From positions 1-12,038 of the forward strand of contig DATKWS010000116.1 of assembly GCA_035529435.1 (NCBI GenBank): a stretch of 12,038 nt of DNA, written 5' to 3'. The position numbers and the translations under genes are program-made. The DNA is from DATKWS01 sp035529435 (GTDB lineage Bacteria > Krumholzibacteriota > Krumholzibacteriia > Krumholzibacteriales > Krumholzibacteriaceae). This document shows, piece by piece, positions 1 to 6,817 of the stretch (its first letter is position 1; every line of letters starts with the position of its first letter). The notes under the pieces are model-generated. The model saw nothing but the letters and a program-made list of their open reading frames with translations, had not been told where the DNA came from and did not search any database.

Positions 1-1528
1 CGTAGCACCGGCCGCCGTAATCACGGCTGACCTCCTCGCGGAATGTAGAGCCGTACCCGGCACTGCCGCGTGGATTGACAAAGACACCCACGTAGCCGGG
101 TGAACACACGAGCTGGAAGGTGAACCATGTCGTCATGAATCCATCGGCCCACATGTTCTGCGGGCCGCCGTGAATGGTGAGGACGACGGGGTATTTCTTT
201 CCGGGATCGAAACCGGGCGGTTTCTGTATGAATCCATGCACGCGCGTACCTCCCGCGCCCGTGAACCAGAACTCCTCGAGCGGCGGGAGATCGAGTTCCT
301 CGAGGACATCCGCATTGGTGAAGGTGAGCTGTCCGGCAGTTCCACCTGCCGCGGGCATCGTGTACAGCTCGTCGGGTCGATGGCTGTACGAGCGCACGAA
401 GACGAGGGTTTTCCCGTCGGGCGTGATATCGAGCGAGGTACTGAATCCGTCGTTCGTCAGCCTCTTGATATCTCCCTTGAGTGTAACGCGGTAGATCGCA
501 CAGCGTCCTTCACCACGCGCTGAAAAAAAGATCGATTTCCCGTCGGGCGCCCAGCGTATCTCGCCCACCGAGCGGTCGAGCTCCTTTGTCAGGGTGATAC
601 GCTCGTTTGTACGCCTGTCGTAGATCGTGAGACGTTTCCGGTCGGCCTCGTAGCCGATCTTTTCCATTGCGCAGTACGCGATGTACCGTCCATCGGGAGA
701 GTAGTGCGGCTGTCCGTCCAGCGCCGGATTCGGCGTGATCCGCTTTTCATCTCGCGTTTCCACGTCGGCGACGAACATGTCGTGGTTCGTGCTGACGGCG
801 AGCATCGGTTCGATGTTCTTGACATAGCAGATCTCTTTGCCGTCTGGAGAGACGTCGAAATCATGCGCGCCGGAAAGCGATACGGGCGGCACGTCGATAT
901 CGGCCGGCGTCAGATCCTCGAGTTTCTCCGTCTCGATATCGATGAGAAAGAGATGGTTCCGCTCGTCGCCGAGCCACCGGTTCCACTGCCGGAAGAGGAG
1001 GCGATCGATCGACCGGGCGGAGCAGCGGGGGAGCTCCTCCTCGGTCCGGTTCTCTATCTCCATTTTGCCCGCGGGGAGTACCCTCGAGCCACAGATGATA
1101 TGTGCTCCGTCATGCGTCCAGATCGGTGCGTAGAGATCCGTTCCGGCGCGTGTGATCTGCCGTGCCTCGCCCCCGGCTACCGGAATGATGAAAATGTTGG
1201 CGGTGCCGGCACGTTCCGAGATGAATGCGATTCGTTTTCCCTCGGGCGACCAGCGCGGTGAATGATCGGCCTCCGGGCTGTTGGTGAGGCGGAGCGGTTC
1301 CCCGCCGGTCACGGGGACGAGCCAGATATCGCTGTTGTAGCCGTTCTGCTCGAGGTCGGGTATGGAGACGGTATAAGCGATCCATTTCCTGTCCGGTGAA
1401 ACGCGGGGATCCGATACCGTTTTCAAACGGTACAGATCCTCCGGCGTCATCGGACGTTTCGCCGGGCATTGAGTGGAAGCACCGAGAATAAAAGCAGCTA
1501 CCAAGAGTGACAGAATACATTGTTTCAT
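1..1528 (-). CDS. Exported S9-family (prolyl oligopeptidase-type) peptidase, C-terminus cut off by window edge
   Basis: Reading the minus strand from the ATG at 1528 gives 509 codons without a stop, running off base 1. The first ~20 residues are a signal peptide (MKQCILSLLVAAFILGAST). A seven-bladed-propeller-like region follows, with repeated PD40/TolB motifs: SPRWSPEGKRIAF near residue 90, then FDVSPDGKEI, PHYSPDGRYIAY, IRWAPDGKSIFF and LDITPDGKTLVF. The alpha/beta-hydrolase part begins near residue 440, with the oxyanion motif HGGP at 453-456 and NPRGSAGYG about 30 residues later, as in S9C acylaminoacyl/dipeptidyl peptidases. The catalytic Ser, Asp and His would lie beyond the left edge, so activity cannot be judged here. 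By family, it should release short N-terminal peptides or acyl-amino acids in the periplasm. The start is supported by AGGAGG at 1538-1543, 9 bases upstream. The gene is divergent from the S10 peptidase gene. The family call is secure; the exact specificity is not. Confidence 0.93.
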   Translation of the reverse strand, partial: MKQCILSLLVAAFILGASTQCPAKRPMTPEDLYRLKTVSDPRVSPDRKWIAYTVSIPDLEQNGYNSDIWLVPVTGGEPLRLTNSPEADHSPRWSPEGKRIAFISERAGTANIFIIPVAGGEARQITRAGTDLYAPIWTHDGAHIICGSRVLPAGKMEIENRTEEELPRCSARSIDRLLFRQWNRWLGDERNHLFLIDIETEKLEDLTPADIDVPPVSLSGAHDFDVSPDGKEICYVKNIEPMLAVSTNHDMFVADVETRDEKRITPNPALDGQPHYSPDGRYIAYCAMEKIGYEADRKRLTIYDRRTNERITLTKELDRSVGEIRWAPDGKSIFFSARGEGRCAIYRVTLKGDIKRLTNDGFSTSLDITPDGKTLVFVRSYSHRPDELYTMPAAGGTAGQLTFTNADVLEELDLPPLEEFWFTGAGGTRVHGFIQKPPGFDPGKKYPVVLTIHGGPQNMWADGFMTTWFTFQLVCSPGYVGVFVNPRGSAGYGSTFREEVSRDYGGRCY

Positions 1529-1562
1529 TATTTTTTTCCTCCTGTCTATTTTTGCAGGGTGT

Positions 1563-1591
1563 ATTATAATGGGACGGTGCCGTGTTGACCA
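1563..1591 (-). promoter_or_regulatory. Predicted sigma-70-type promoter of the S9 peptidase gene
   Basis: On the minus strand, a perfect TATAAT lies at 1568-1563 and a 4/6 match to the -35 box (TGGTCA) at 1591-1586, with a 17-base spacer. Transcription would begin near 1556, giving a leader of about 28 bases that contains the AGGAGG ribosome site. A TTGACC on the plus strand at 1585-1590 has no good -10 partner, so I assign the signal to the minus strand only. Confidence 0.5.
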
Positions 1592-1649
1592 GCATTACTC
1601 TGCACCGTTGGGCGATTTGCAGGGGAAAATCTGATATATGGAGGGTGAT

Positions 1650-3188
1650 ATGCGAGAACGATGCTCCGGTTTCGTATCCATTCTTGTCATCATGCTTCTG
1701 GCATTCGACTGTCACGCCCAGGACACGGTGCAGCAGGAGAGCGAACAGGCTCCGCATGAGGCTTCGGAGCTCGGGGAGAGGATTGTCGAGACCGAGCACA
1801 CGGTGCGTATAGGGGGTCGAACGATCGGCTACACGGCGACGGCCGGGACCATGGTTCTGAGGGACGAGGAGGGGAATCGGAAGGCGGCCATATTCTTCAT
1901 ATCGTATACCAAGAAAAACGGGGGGGACGCCGCGGACCGTCCGATCACATTCTCATTCAACGGCGGCCCGGGGTCGTCGTCGGTCTGGCTTCATCTGGGA
2001 CTGCTCGGTCCACGGAGGGTCGCGTTGCACGAAGACGGGACGGCACCGCCTCCACCGTACCGCCTCGTCGAGAACGAGTACTCCCTGCTCGATGTCACGG
2101 ATCTCGTCTTCATCGATCCCGTCACGACCGGCTTCAGCCGCCCGGCGCCCGGGGAGGATCCCAAGCAGTTCCACGGAGTCGACGAGGATATCAAGTGGGT
2201 CGGCGAGTTCATCAGGCTGTTCCTCGCGAGAAACGGGCGGTGGGCATCGCCCAAGTTCCTCATCGGCGAGAGCTACGGGACGACACGCGCGGCGGGTCTC
2301 TCGGGGCATCTCCAGGAGCGGCACGGGATCTACCTCAACGGGATCATGCTCGTCTCGTCGATTCTCAATTTCCAGACGACCAGTTTTTTGATAGGGAACG
2401 ACCTGCCCTGTGTACTTTTTCTTCCGACGTACACGGCGACGGCGTGGTATCACGGCATGCTCGATACGCGTTTCGACGGCGACCTCGCGGCGGCGCTCAC
2501 CGAGGCCGAGGAATTTGCCCTCGGCGAATACGCAAGCGTACTGCTGCTCGGTGACCGAGTGCAGCCGGATCGGTATGACAGGGTCGTCGATCGCCTCGCG
2601 GAGCTGACGGGACTTTCACGCGAGTACATACGGCAGACAAAGATCCGGATCAATATCAGGCGCTTCACGAAGGAGCTGTTGCGGGAGCGCCGGCTAACGA
2701 TCGGAAGGCTCGACAGCCGGTTCACCGGCCGCGATCGCGATGCGGTGGGGGAGAGGCCCGAGTTCGATCCCAGCTATGCCGCCATCTACGGGCCGTACTC
2801 GGCGATGCTGAACGATTACGTGCGGCGTGAGCTCGGATTCGAGAGCGATATTCCCTACGAGATTCTCACCGGCAGGGTATACCCGTGGAATTTCGGTCGG
2901 TACGAGAACCGTTTTATCAACGTCGCCGAAACGCTTCGGTCCGCGATCTCGCAAAATCCCGCCCTGATGATCTATGTCGCAAACGGATATTTCGATCTGG
3001 CCACGCCGTACCTGGCGACGAGATACACCTTCGATCATCTCGGGCTCGAGGGCGATCTTTGCGGGAACGTCAGGATGGGATACTTCGAGGCCGGGCATAT
3101 GATGTACATCCACCAGCCCTCGCTGCAAAAACTCGGCGGCGAGCTCAAAGATTTCATACATGAAGCGGCACGGAACGGCGTGGAGTAG
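1650..3188 (+). CDS. Exported S10 serine carboxypeptidase-like protein
   Basis: The 512-residue product matches the S10 carboxypeptidase family, alpha/beta hydrolases that remove C-terminal residues. After a signal peptide (cleavage probably after CHA, residues 20-22) come the substrate-binding/oxyanion motif FNGGPGSSS (near 103), the nucleophile motif GESYGT with Ser208, the acid in NGYFDLATP (Asp449), and the base in AGHMMY (His483). The whole triad is present in the usual order, so the enzyme is probably active. I chose the ATG at 1650 over the in-frame ATG at 1638. GGAGGG at 1640-1645 sits 4 bases before the ATG at 1650 and would overlap the earlier start. The gene is divergent from the S9 peptidase and convergent with the radical SAM gene; only 49 bases separate the stops, and I see no convincing terminator there. 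A periplasmic role in peptide breakdown is inferred. The family call is firm; substrate is unknown. Confidence 0.93.
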   Translation: MRERCSGFVSILVIMLLAFDCHAQDTVQQESEQAPHEASELGERIVETEHTVRIGGRTIGYTATAGTMVLRDEEGNRKAAIFFISYTKKNGGDAADRPITFSFNGGPGSSSVWLHLGLLGPRRVALHEDGTAPPPPYRLVENEYSLLDVTDLVFIDPVTTGFSRPAPGEDPKQFHGVDEDIKWVGEFIRLFLARNGRWASPKFLIGESYGTTRAAGLSGHLQERHGIYLNGIMLVSSILNFQTTSFLIGNDLPCVLFLPTYTATAWYHGMLDTRFDGDLAAALTEAEEFALGEYASVLLLGDRVQPDRYDRVVDRLAELTGLSREYIRQTKIRINIRRFTKELLRERRLTIGRLDSRFTGRDRDAVGERPEFDPSYAAIYGPYSAMLNDYVRRELGFESDIPYEILTGRVYPWNFGRYENRFINVAETLRSAISQNPALMIYVANGYFDLATPYLATRYTFDHLGLEGDLCGNVRMGYFEAGHMMYIHQPSLQKLGGELKDFIHEAARNGVE

Positions 3189-3237
3189 CATGAGCCGTAT
3201 GTGCGGCATCACGCGGACGGGTGGGCTCCCCGGGATT

Positions 3238-4617
3238 TCACGCCTTGCTCGACGCAAAGCGGTAGACGTACCGGACGAGCGCAATGAACTGCCTGAAGTC
3301 GATATTGAACAGCCAGTACCGTGCGGCGTTCAGTATGACGATTGGATTGCTGATATACTTCCTGAGCAGGTTGTCCCTGTAGGCCCACAGGGTGCTCACA
3401 TTTTCGATCCACGGTAGTTTGATCCACGGGCGTGTGCCCTCTGCGTCCCAGTCACCCATCAGTGTCCCGTTTGCCCTGGCGTCGTTGTACACCTTTGTAT
3501 CGGGCAGGGGATACATGACCGAGCAGTTCACGGCGGTCGGTTTCGTTTCGGTGATCAGTTTCTCCGTTTCACGAATGGTCGCGGGCGTCTCTCCGGGGAA
3601 GCCGATGAAGAGATCGGCATAGCACTGCATTCCGACCTTTTTTGTCAGCTCGATCGCGCGGCGGTTCATCTCCACCGTCGTGCGCTTGTTCATGCGATCG
3701 AGCAATTCCTGCGAGCCTGATTCGATTCCATAGACCACGCTCTTGACGCCGGCATCCCTCATCGCCACGAGTAATTCTTCGTCGATGAGGTCCGTCCTCG
3801 CCCTGACCTTGAAGTTCATGCGCAGCTTGTGCCGTTTGATCATCGCCAGAGTTTTCAAACAGTTCTGTTTGTTCCATACAAAGAGATCATCCATGATGTG
3901 GACATTCCGCGTCCCCAGTGAGCGTATCTCGACGAGCTCCGCGAGAATGTTCTCCGGCGATCGGACCCTGAATTTCTTCGAGATCTTGAAACAGAAGTGA
4001 CAGTTGTAGGGGCATCCCCTCGATGTGATGATGACATCCGTGGCCCCGCGATGTCCGATACGCCAGTACACGCGGTCCCGGTAGGCGTCGGCCAGAAATT
4101 CCCGCGCCGGGAAGTCGATGCTGTCGAGATCCATGTTCAGCGGTTCGTCCGGGTTGTGTGCGGTCCGGCCATTCTTCCTGTAGCTGAGTCCCTCGATTTC
4201 CGATATATCCATCCGGCCCTCCAGGTGCCGGGCGAGGCCCACGATGCTCCGCTCACATTCTCCGCGAAGAACGTAATCACAGCCCGCGAACGTTTCCAGT
4301 ACCTCCCGCGGTCTCGCGGTGGCGTGCGGGCCGCCGAGGAGAATCTTCCACCTTCGTGATCCCGCATCGAGCATCGTAACGAGTTTATGCGCCGCCGGAA
4401 GATACGTCGAGAAGAGCGGTATGCCGACGAGATCGGGGGAGTAATCAAAAACTCGTTTCACGATGTCATGTGTCGTGAGGTCGCCGTTGTCCGCGTCGAT
4501 TACGATGAGTTTCTCGCCGGCCCGTTTCAGGGAAGCCGCCAGGTACAGCAGGGAAATCGGCGGGTTGCAGCCGGGGAAGTGCCGCTTGATATAGGGATAC
4601 AGAAGAGCGATTTTCAT
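3238..4617 (-). CDS. B12-binding-domain radical SAM protein
   Basis: This 459-residue protein has the two-domain layout of class B radical SAM enzymes. An N-terminal Rossmann-like cobalamin-binding fold (about 1-130, starting MKIALLYP, with GGPHAT at 95-100) is followed by a radical SAM barrel. The [4Fe-4S]-binding CxxxCxxC motif is RGCPYNCHFC, with Cys202, Cys206 and Cys209. Downstream are VVYGIESGSQELL (near 295) and LFIGFPGET (near 336), typical of the family's SAM-binding strands. A basic, aromatic C-terminal tail of about 50 residues follows. The usual DxHxxG cobalt-ligating motif is absent: the matching place reads DADNGD, so cobalamin, if bound, would lack the His ligand. Related proteins methylate or rearrange lipids, cofactors and natural products; no neighbour indicates the substrate. 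The start is fixed by a TGA two codons upstream of the ATG. No strong ribosome site precedes it. It appears to be a single-gene unit. The family is secure; the reaction is unknown. Confidence 0.92.
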   Translation of the reverse strand: MKIALLYPYIKRHFPGCNPPISLLYLAASLKRAGEKLIVIDADNGDLTTHDIVKRVFDYSPDLVGIPLFSTYLPAAHKLVTMLDAGSRRWKILLGGPHATARPREVLETFAGCDYVLRGECERSIVGLARHLEGRMDISEIEGLSYRKNGRTAHNPDEPLNMDLDSIDFPAREFLADAYRDRVYWRIGHRGATDVIITSRGCPYNCHFCFKISKKFRVRSPENILAELVEIRSLGTRNVHIMDDLFVWNKQNCLKTLAMIKRHKLRMNFKVRARTDLIDEELLVAMRDAGVKSVVYGIESGSQELLDRMNKRTTVEMNRRAIELTKKVGMQCYADLFIGFPGETPATIRETEKLITETKPTAVNCSVMYPLPDTKVYNDARANGTLMGDWDAEGTRPWIKLPWIENVSTLWAYRDNLLRKYISNPIVILNAARYWLFNIDFRQFIALVRYVYRFASSKA

Positions 4618-4650
4618 GATTCACATCGGTGCGCTCGAGACGCGTCCCGC

Positions 4651-4680
4651 CACCCGGCGTGACACGAAATCACGCCGGTG
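4651..4680 (-). promoter_or_regulatory. Hairpin in the 5' leader of the radical SAM transcript
   Basis: CCGGCGTGA (4654-4662) pairs perfectly with TCACGCCGG (4670-4678) around a 7-base loop. One bulged base lets two more outer pairs form. It lies 34 bases before the radical SAM start codon and inside the leader expected from the promoter at 4733-4760. There is no T-run on either strand, so it is not an ordinary terminator. It could be an operator, an mRNA-stability stem or a translation control element. Confidence 0.45.
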
Positions 4681-4732
4681 GTCAATGCACGATAGATGTT
4701 GAAAGTAATTACGTTTGCCGCTACGGAGTCGC

Positions 4733-4760
4733 ATTATACCAGATTTCTATCTGCAATCAA
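4733..4760 (-). promoter_or_regulatory. Predicted extended -10 promoter of the radical SAM gene
   Basis: On the minus strand, TGGTATAAT gives a perfect -10 (4738-4733) with an extended TGn motif. TTGATT (4760-4755) is a 4/6 -35 box 16 bases upstream. Transcription would start near 4726, giving a leader of about 108 bases that contains the 4651-4680 hairpin. Confidence 0.55.
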
Positions 4761-4789
4761 TGACTTTTTCGAACATGGTTGATGAAGTG

Positions 4790-4862
4790 GGCCGTCAAAC
4801 GGCCTCTGCGATGCCGTTGGCACGGCGGGGGCACGCCCCGCCGGCACGGTACGTTTTTACCG
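4790..4862 (+). terminator. Hairpin cluster with T-run: terminator-like or dispersed structured repeat
   Basis: Several stems lie in tandem. GGCCGT/ACGGCC (4790-4795 and 4799-4804) encloses a 3-base loop. CGGCGGGG/CCCCGCCG (4823-4830 and 4836-4843) encloses a 5-base loop and can extend outward through GC and CCGT/ACGG (4814-4817 with 4846-4849). TTTTT follows at 4854-4858. A competing stem GCCGT/ACGGC (4813-4817 with 4822-4826) uses the same bases. The shape is a rho-independent terminator reading on the plus strand, yet no plus-strand gene precedes it within 1.6 kb. A leader attenuator, the end of a small RNA, or a REP/MITE-like repeat are alternatives. Confidence 0.4.
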
Positions 4863-4993
4863 ACCGTACTGTATGATCGTTCCGCCCGACGTTCCCCGGA
4901 CGCGCCGGAGAAGCGCATCGGTGCCGCTCTCCATCGCCGACCACGCCGATTTGTACGGAGAAATTCCCGGTAATTCCGAAATTGCCATACCTG

Positions 4994-5022
4994 TTGACCT
5001 GAAACGCGGATTTCCGAATAAT
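4994..5022 (+). promoter_or_regulatory. Predicted sigma-70-type promoter of the sigma/anti-sigma operon
   Basis: TTGACC (4994-4999, 5/6 match) and AATAAT (5017-5022, 5/6 match) are separated by 17 bases. Transcription would start near 5029, about 97 bases before the chosen sigma start. This places the in-frame ATG at 5021 upstream of the transcript start, which argues against that longer reading. It looks like a housekeeping promoter; I found no clear ECF-type autoregulated promoter here. Confidence 0.55.
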
Positions 5023-5125
5023 GGAAACCTCGGAGATCAATTTCGAGTTGGGATGGAATTTTACGGGCTGCCGGCCTGTATTCAGATTGGCGACGGAGCT
5101 GATGGACGAGGTCGAGGGACGGAAC

Positions 5126-5704
5126 ATGATCGATGGGCCCGGTGACGACGAGCTTGTCCGGCGGACCCGGGCGGGTGAGCTGCGCGCGTTCGATACGCTG
5201 GTAAAACGCTACCAGAGAAAGGTGTACTACCTGGCCCTCCGCATGGTCAAGAGTCACGACGCGGCGGACGATATCGCGCAGGAGACCTTTATCAGGGCGT
5301 ATGATGCCATCGAATCGTTCAAGCTGGGATACAGCGTCTTTACGTGGCTGTACCGGATATGCATGAACCTGAGCATCAATCACCTGAAGCGCGGAAGGCG
5401 CATCATGACGGAAAGCAGTTTCAGCGAGGAGGCGAAGCCTCTGGAACGGGCGGCGGCGGGGGCCGATCCCCTCGACTGTGCGGAGATGAAGGAGATGGGC
5501 GGAAGAATCCAAGCGGCGATCGATTCGCTGTCGCCGAAATACAAGGCGGTATTCGTATTGAGAATATACGAGGATATGAGCTACGAGGAGATCGCGGAGA
5601 GTCTCGACATATCGGTCGGAACGGTGATGTCCCGGCTTTTTAGGGCCAGGGAGAAGATGCAGGAGATGCTGAAGGAATACAGGAGTGATCACGGTGAAAT
5701 GTAA
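5126..5704 (+). CDS. ECF (group 4, RpoE-like) RNA polymerase sigma factor
   Basis: The 192-residue product has the two domains of ECF sigma factors and no others. Region 2 runs from DDELVRRTRAGELRAFDTLV (from about residue 7) through RMVKSHDAADDIAQETFIRAY to FTWLYRICMNLSINHLKR, which covers core binding and -10 recognition. After an acidic linker, region 4 runs from about residue 125 (IDSLSPKYKAVFVLR) through the helix-turn-helix MSYEEIAESLDISVGTVMSRLFRAREK, which reads the -35 element. I chose the ATG at 5126, which has GAGGG at 5114-5118 seven bases upstream and gives a normal family length. The ATG at 5102 (GGAG only 3 bases away) is possible; the ATG at 5021 lies before the predicted transcript start. 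The gene's 3' end overlaps the anti-sigma start, pointing to translational coupling. The anti-sigma should hold this protein inactive until an envelope signal arrives. The target promoters are not visible. Confidence 0.95.
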   Translation: MIDGPGDDELVRRTRAGELRAFDTLVKRYQRKVYYLALRMVKSHDAADDIAQETFIRAYDAIESFKLGYSVFTWLYRICMNLSINHLKRGRRIMTESSFSEEAKPLERAAAGADPLDCAEMKEMGGRIQAAIDSLSPKYKAVFVLRIYEDMSYEEIAESLDISVGTVMSRLFRAREKMQEMLKEYRSDHGEM

Positions 5705-6704
5705 ACGGTACGATACGCTCATCCACCTGTTCCTCGATGGGAGACTCGACGGGGAGCGGGAGAGGCGGCTGAAAGATCACCTCGCCACATGCAGGCATTG
5801 CGCGGAAAAGCTGGCGTTCCTCGAGGCGACCGAGAAGAAGGCCAGGACACTCGAGCCCGGGGAGCCGCCGCAGGAATACTGGAATACCTTTTCCGGACGG
5901 GTGATGGCGGGCATCGAGGCCGGAAAGCGGAAGGAACCCGCATTCAACATCGGGCGAATGCTCGCCGGTCTATTCTCCATGTCTCCGGCGGGGCTGCGGA
6001 TCGCGGCGGGTGTGGTATCCGTCGCGCTTGTCGTCACGGTTACGATACTGTACATCAACCGGCACGGTGGCGATATCGTGCCTCCGCGGACGGCAGAGCA
6101 GCCGGCACGGCAGCCGGGGACTGAAATTCGGGCGGAAGAGAATGGCGGGATTCCGGAGCAATCGCCCGATAGGGCGGAAGAGCTCACGGGGGGGGAGGGA
6201 GCGGAGAAGCGCGCCGTGGAGGAGACGGCGCCCGCACCGGTCAAAGACGAGGAGCCAACGAAGAAACGCGAGGCACGGACCCTCGCGGTTGAAAAAACAA
6301 CGGACAAGGCGAGAACATATGTCGACGGAACACGGGGAAGGCCTGCGATGAATGCGGAAACCGAAATCCCGTACATGGCGGCGGGGGATGGTTTCGATCT
6401 CGATGGAACGGCCGTTCCCCGCATCGGGGAGGCCGATACGTTGATGCCGGAATCCGTCCTGCGAACGGTCATTGACGCGTGGAACTCGTATATGGAGGAA
6501 TATCCGTCGGATTCCCTGACGCTCCAGGGATACGAGCAGGTGGCGACGGGGTATGTGCTGCTGGCGCGACTCGGCGCCCGGGACTCGGATATAGCCGAGG
6601 GCGTGAAGCGGATAGAGGAGTATGCCGGACGTGCCGACGATCCGGCATTGAGGAATATCCTGCTGGATAAGCTGCGGAAGATACGCGCACTCCGGAAACA
6701 ATAA
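5694..6704 (+). CDS. Membrane-anchored zinc-finger anti-sigma factor with large extracytoplasmic region
   Basis: The 336-residue protein begins with a ZAS (zinc anti-sigma) domain: Cys3, then HLATCRHC giving His29-x3-Cys33-x2-Cys36, the usual sigma-binding cytoplasmic module. A single membrane helix follows at about 100-121 (LRIAAGVVSVALVVTVTILY). Outside the membrane lies a long charged, Pro/Glu/Lys-rich stretch (about 125-210) that is probably disordered. The C-terminal part (about 250-336) is helical and somewhat TPR-like, ending LRNILLDKLRKIRALRKQ. The outer part is larger than in many anti-sigma factors and may sense a ligand or protein partner; this is inference. The GTG at 5694 has AGGAG 8 bases upstream. 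The GTG at 5685 (AAGGA 8 bases upstream) would add three residues and is nearly as good. Either start overlaps the end of the sigma gene, by 11 or 20 bases, so the two are translated together. The zinc motif and position make the call firm. Confidence 0.9.
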   Translation: MKCKRYDTLIHLFLDGRLDGERERRLKDHLATCRHCAEKLAFLEATEKKARTLEPGEPPQEYWNTFSGRVMAGIEAGKRKEPAFNIGRMLAGLFSMSPAGLRIAAGVVSVALVVTVTILYINRHGGDIVPPRTAEQPARQPGTEIRAEENGGIPEQSPDRAEELTGGEGAEKRAVEETAPAPVKDEEPTKKREARTLAVEKTTDKARTYVDGTRGRPAMNAETEIPYMAAGDGFDLDGTAVPRIGEADTLMPESVLRTVIDAWNSYMEEYPSDSLTLQGYEQVATGYVLLARLGARDSDIAEGVKRIEEYAGRADDPALRNILLDKLRKIRALRKQ

Positions 6705-6725
6705 TTTTCCACGGAATAAATTTTC

Positions 6726-6817
6726 TTCATGACCTGTACCAGAAACAGCGCGGGGCGATAAACGGGACGCCCCGCAGGTGAAAACACCGTTTCATGAGAG
6801 AGGAGACAGGTCATGAA
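6726..6817 (+). promoter_or_regulatory. Structured leader with 12-bp inverted repeat over the VIT-vWA start codon
   Basis: TTCATGACCTGT (6726-6737) is the exact reverse complement of ACAGGTCATGAA (6806-6817), which contains the start codon at 6813-6815. Between the arms lie GCGGGGCG/CGCCCCGC (6750-6757 with 6768-6775, 10-base loop) and GGTG/CACC (6777-6780 with 6785-6788, AAAA loop). The ribosome site AGGAG (6801-6805) abuts the inner edge of the long stem. A second TTCATGA (6791-6797) can instead pair with TCATGAA (6811-6817), leaving AGGAG in the loop. The two pairings exclude each other, as in a translational switch. A DNA-level operator pair is the main alternative. No T-run follows the strong hairpin, so I do not call it a terminator. 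Confidence 0.5.

Larger units (their letters stand above)
4618..5125. other. Divergent intergenic region between radical SAM and ECF sigma genes
   Basis: This 508-base stretch has no credible protein gene. From left to right it holds: a leader hairpin of the radical SAM transcript (4651-4680); a minus-strand promoter (4733-4760); a cluster of GC-rich hairpins ending in a T-run (4790-4862); about 130 bases in which I see nothing definite; a plus-strand promoter (4994-5022); and the roughly 100-base leader of the sigma gene. Short open frames here (for example 4779-4973 plus) are arginine-rich and have no ribosome site worth the name. Confidence 0.6.

Noticed and set aside
1585..1640. Plus-strand promoter for the S10 gene (TTGACC at 1585-1590, TATATG at 1635-1640)
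   Set aside because: No -10 box at proper spacing from TTGACC, and TATATG overlaps the start region, leaving no room for the ribosome site.
1110..1799. Minus-strand open frame overlapping the S9 peptidase start and the S10 start
   Set aside because: Out-of-frame reading of the S9 gene with a spurious N-terminal extension; the true frame starts at 1528 with AGGAGG and gives propeller repeats.
3194..3207. GCCG/CGGC hairpin between the convergent S10 and radical SAM genes
   Set aside because: Only four firm pairs and no T-run on either strand; not a credible terminator.
4779..4973. Plus-strand 64-codon frame in the intergenic region
   Set aside because: Arg-rich product spanning the hairpin cluster, no ribosome site; more likely non-coding.
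5023..5028. GGAAAC as a -35 box for autoregulation by the ECF sigma factor
   Set aside because: No matching ECF-type -10 element at 15-18 bases downstream.
4757..5722. Minus-strand open frame (321 codons) opposite the sigma gene
   Set aside because: It lies opposite a clear ECF sigma factor, is rich in Arg/His/Leu without motifs, and crosses the promoter and hairpin region.
6750..6775. 8-bp GC hairpin as a terminator of the anti-sigma gene
   Set aside because: No T-run follows it; it fits better as part of the VIT-vWA leader structure.
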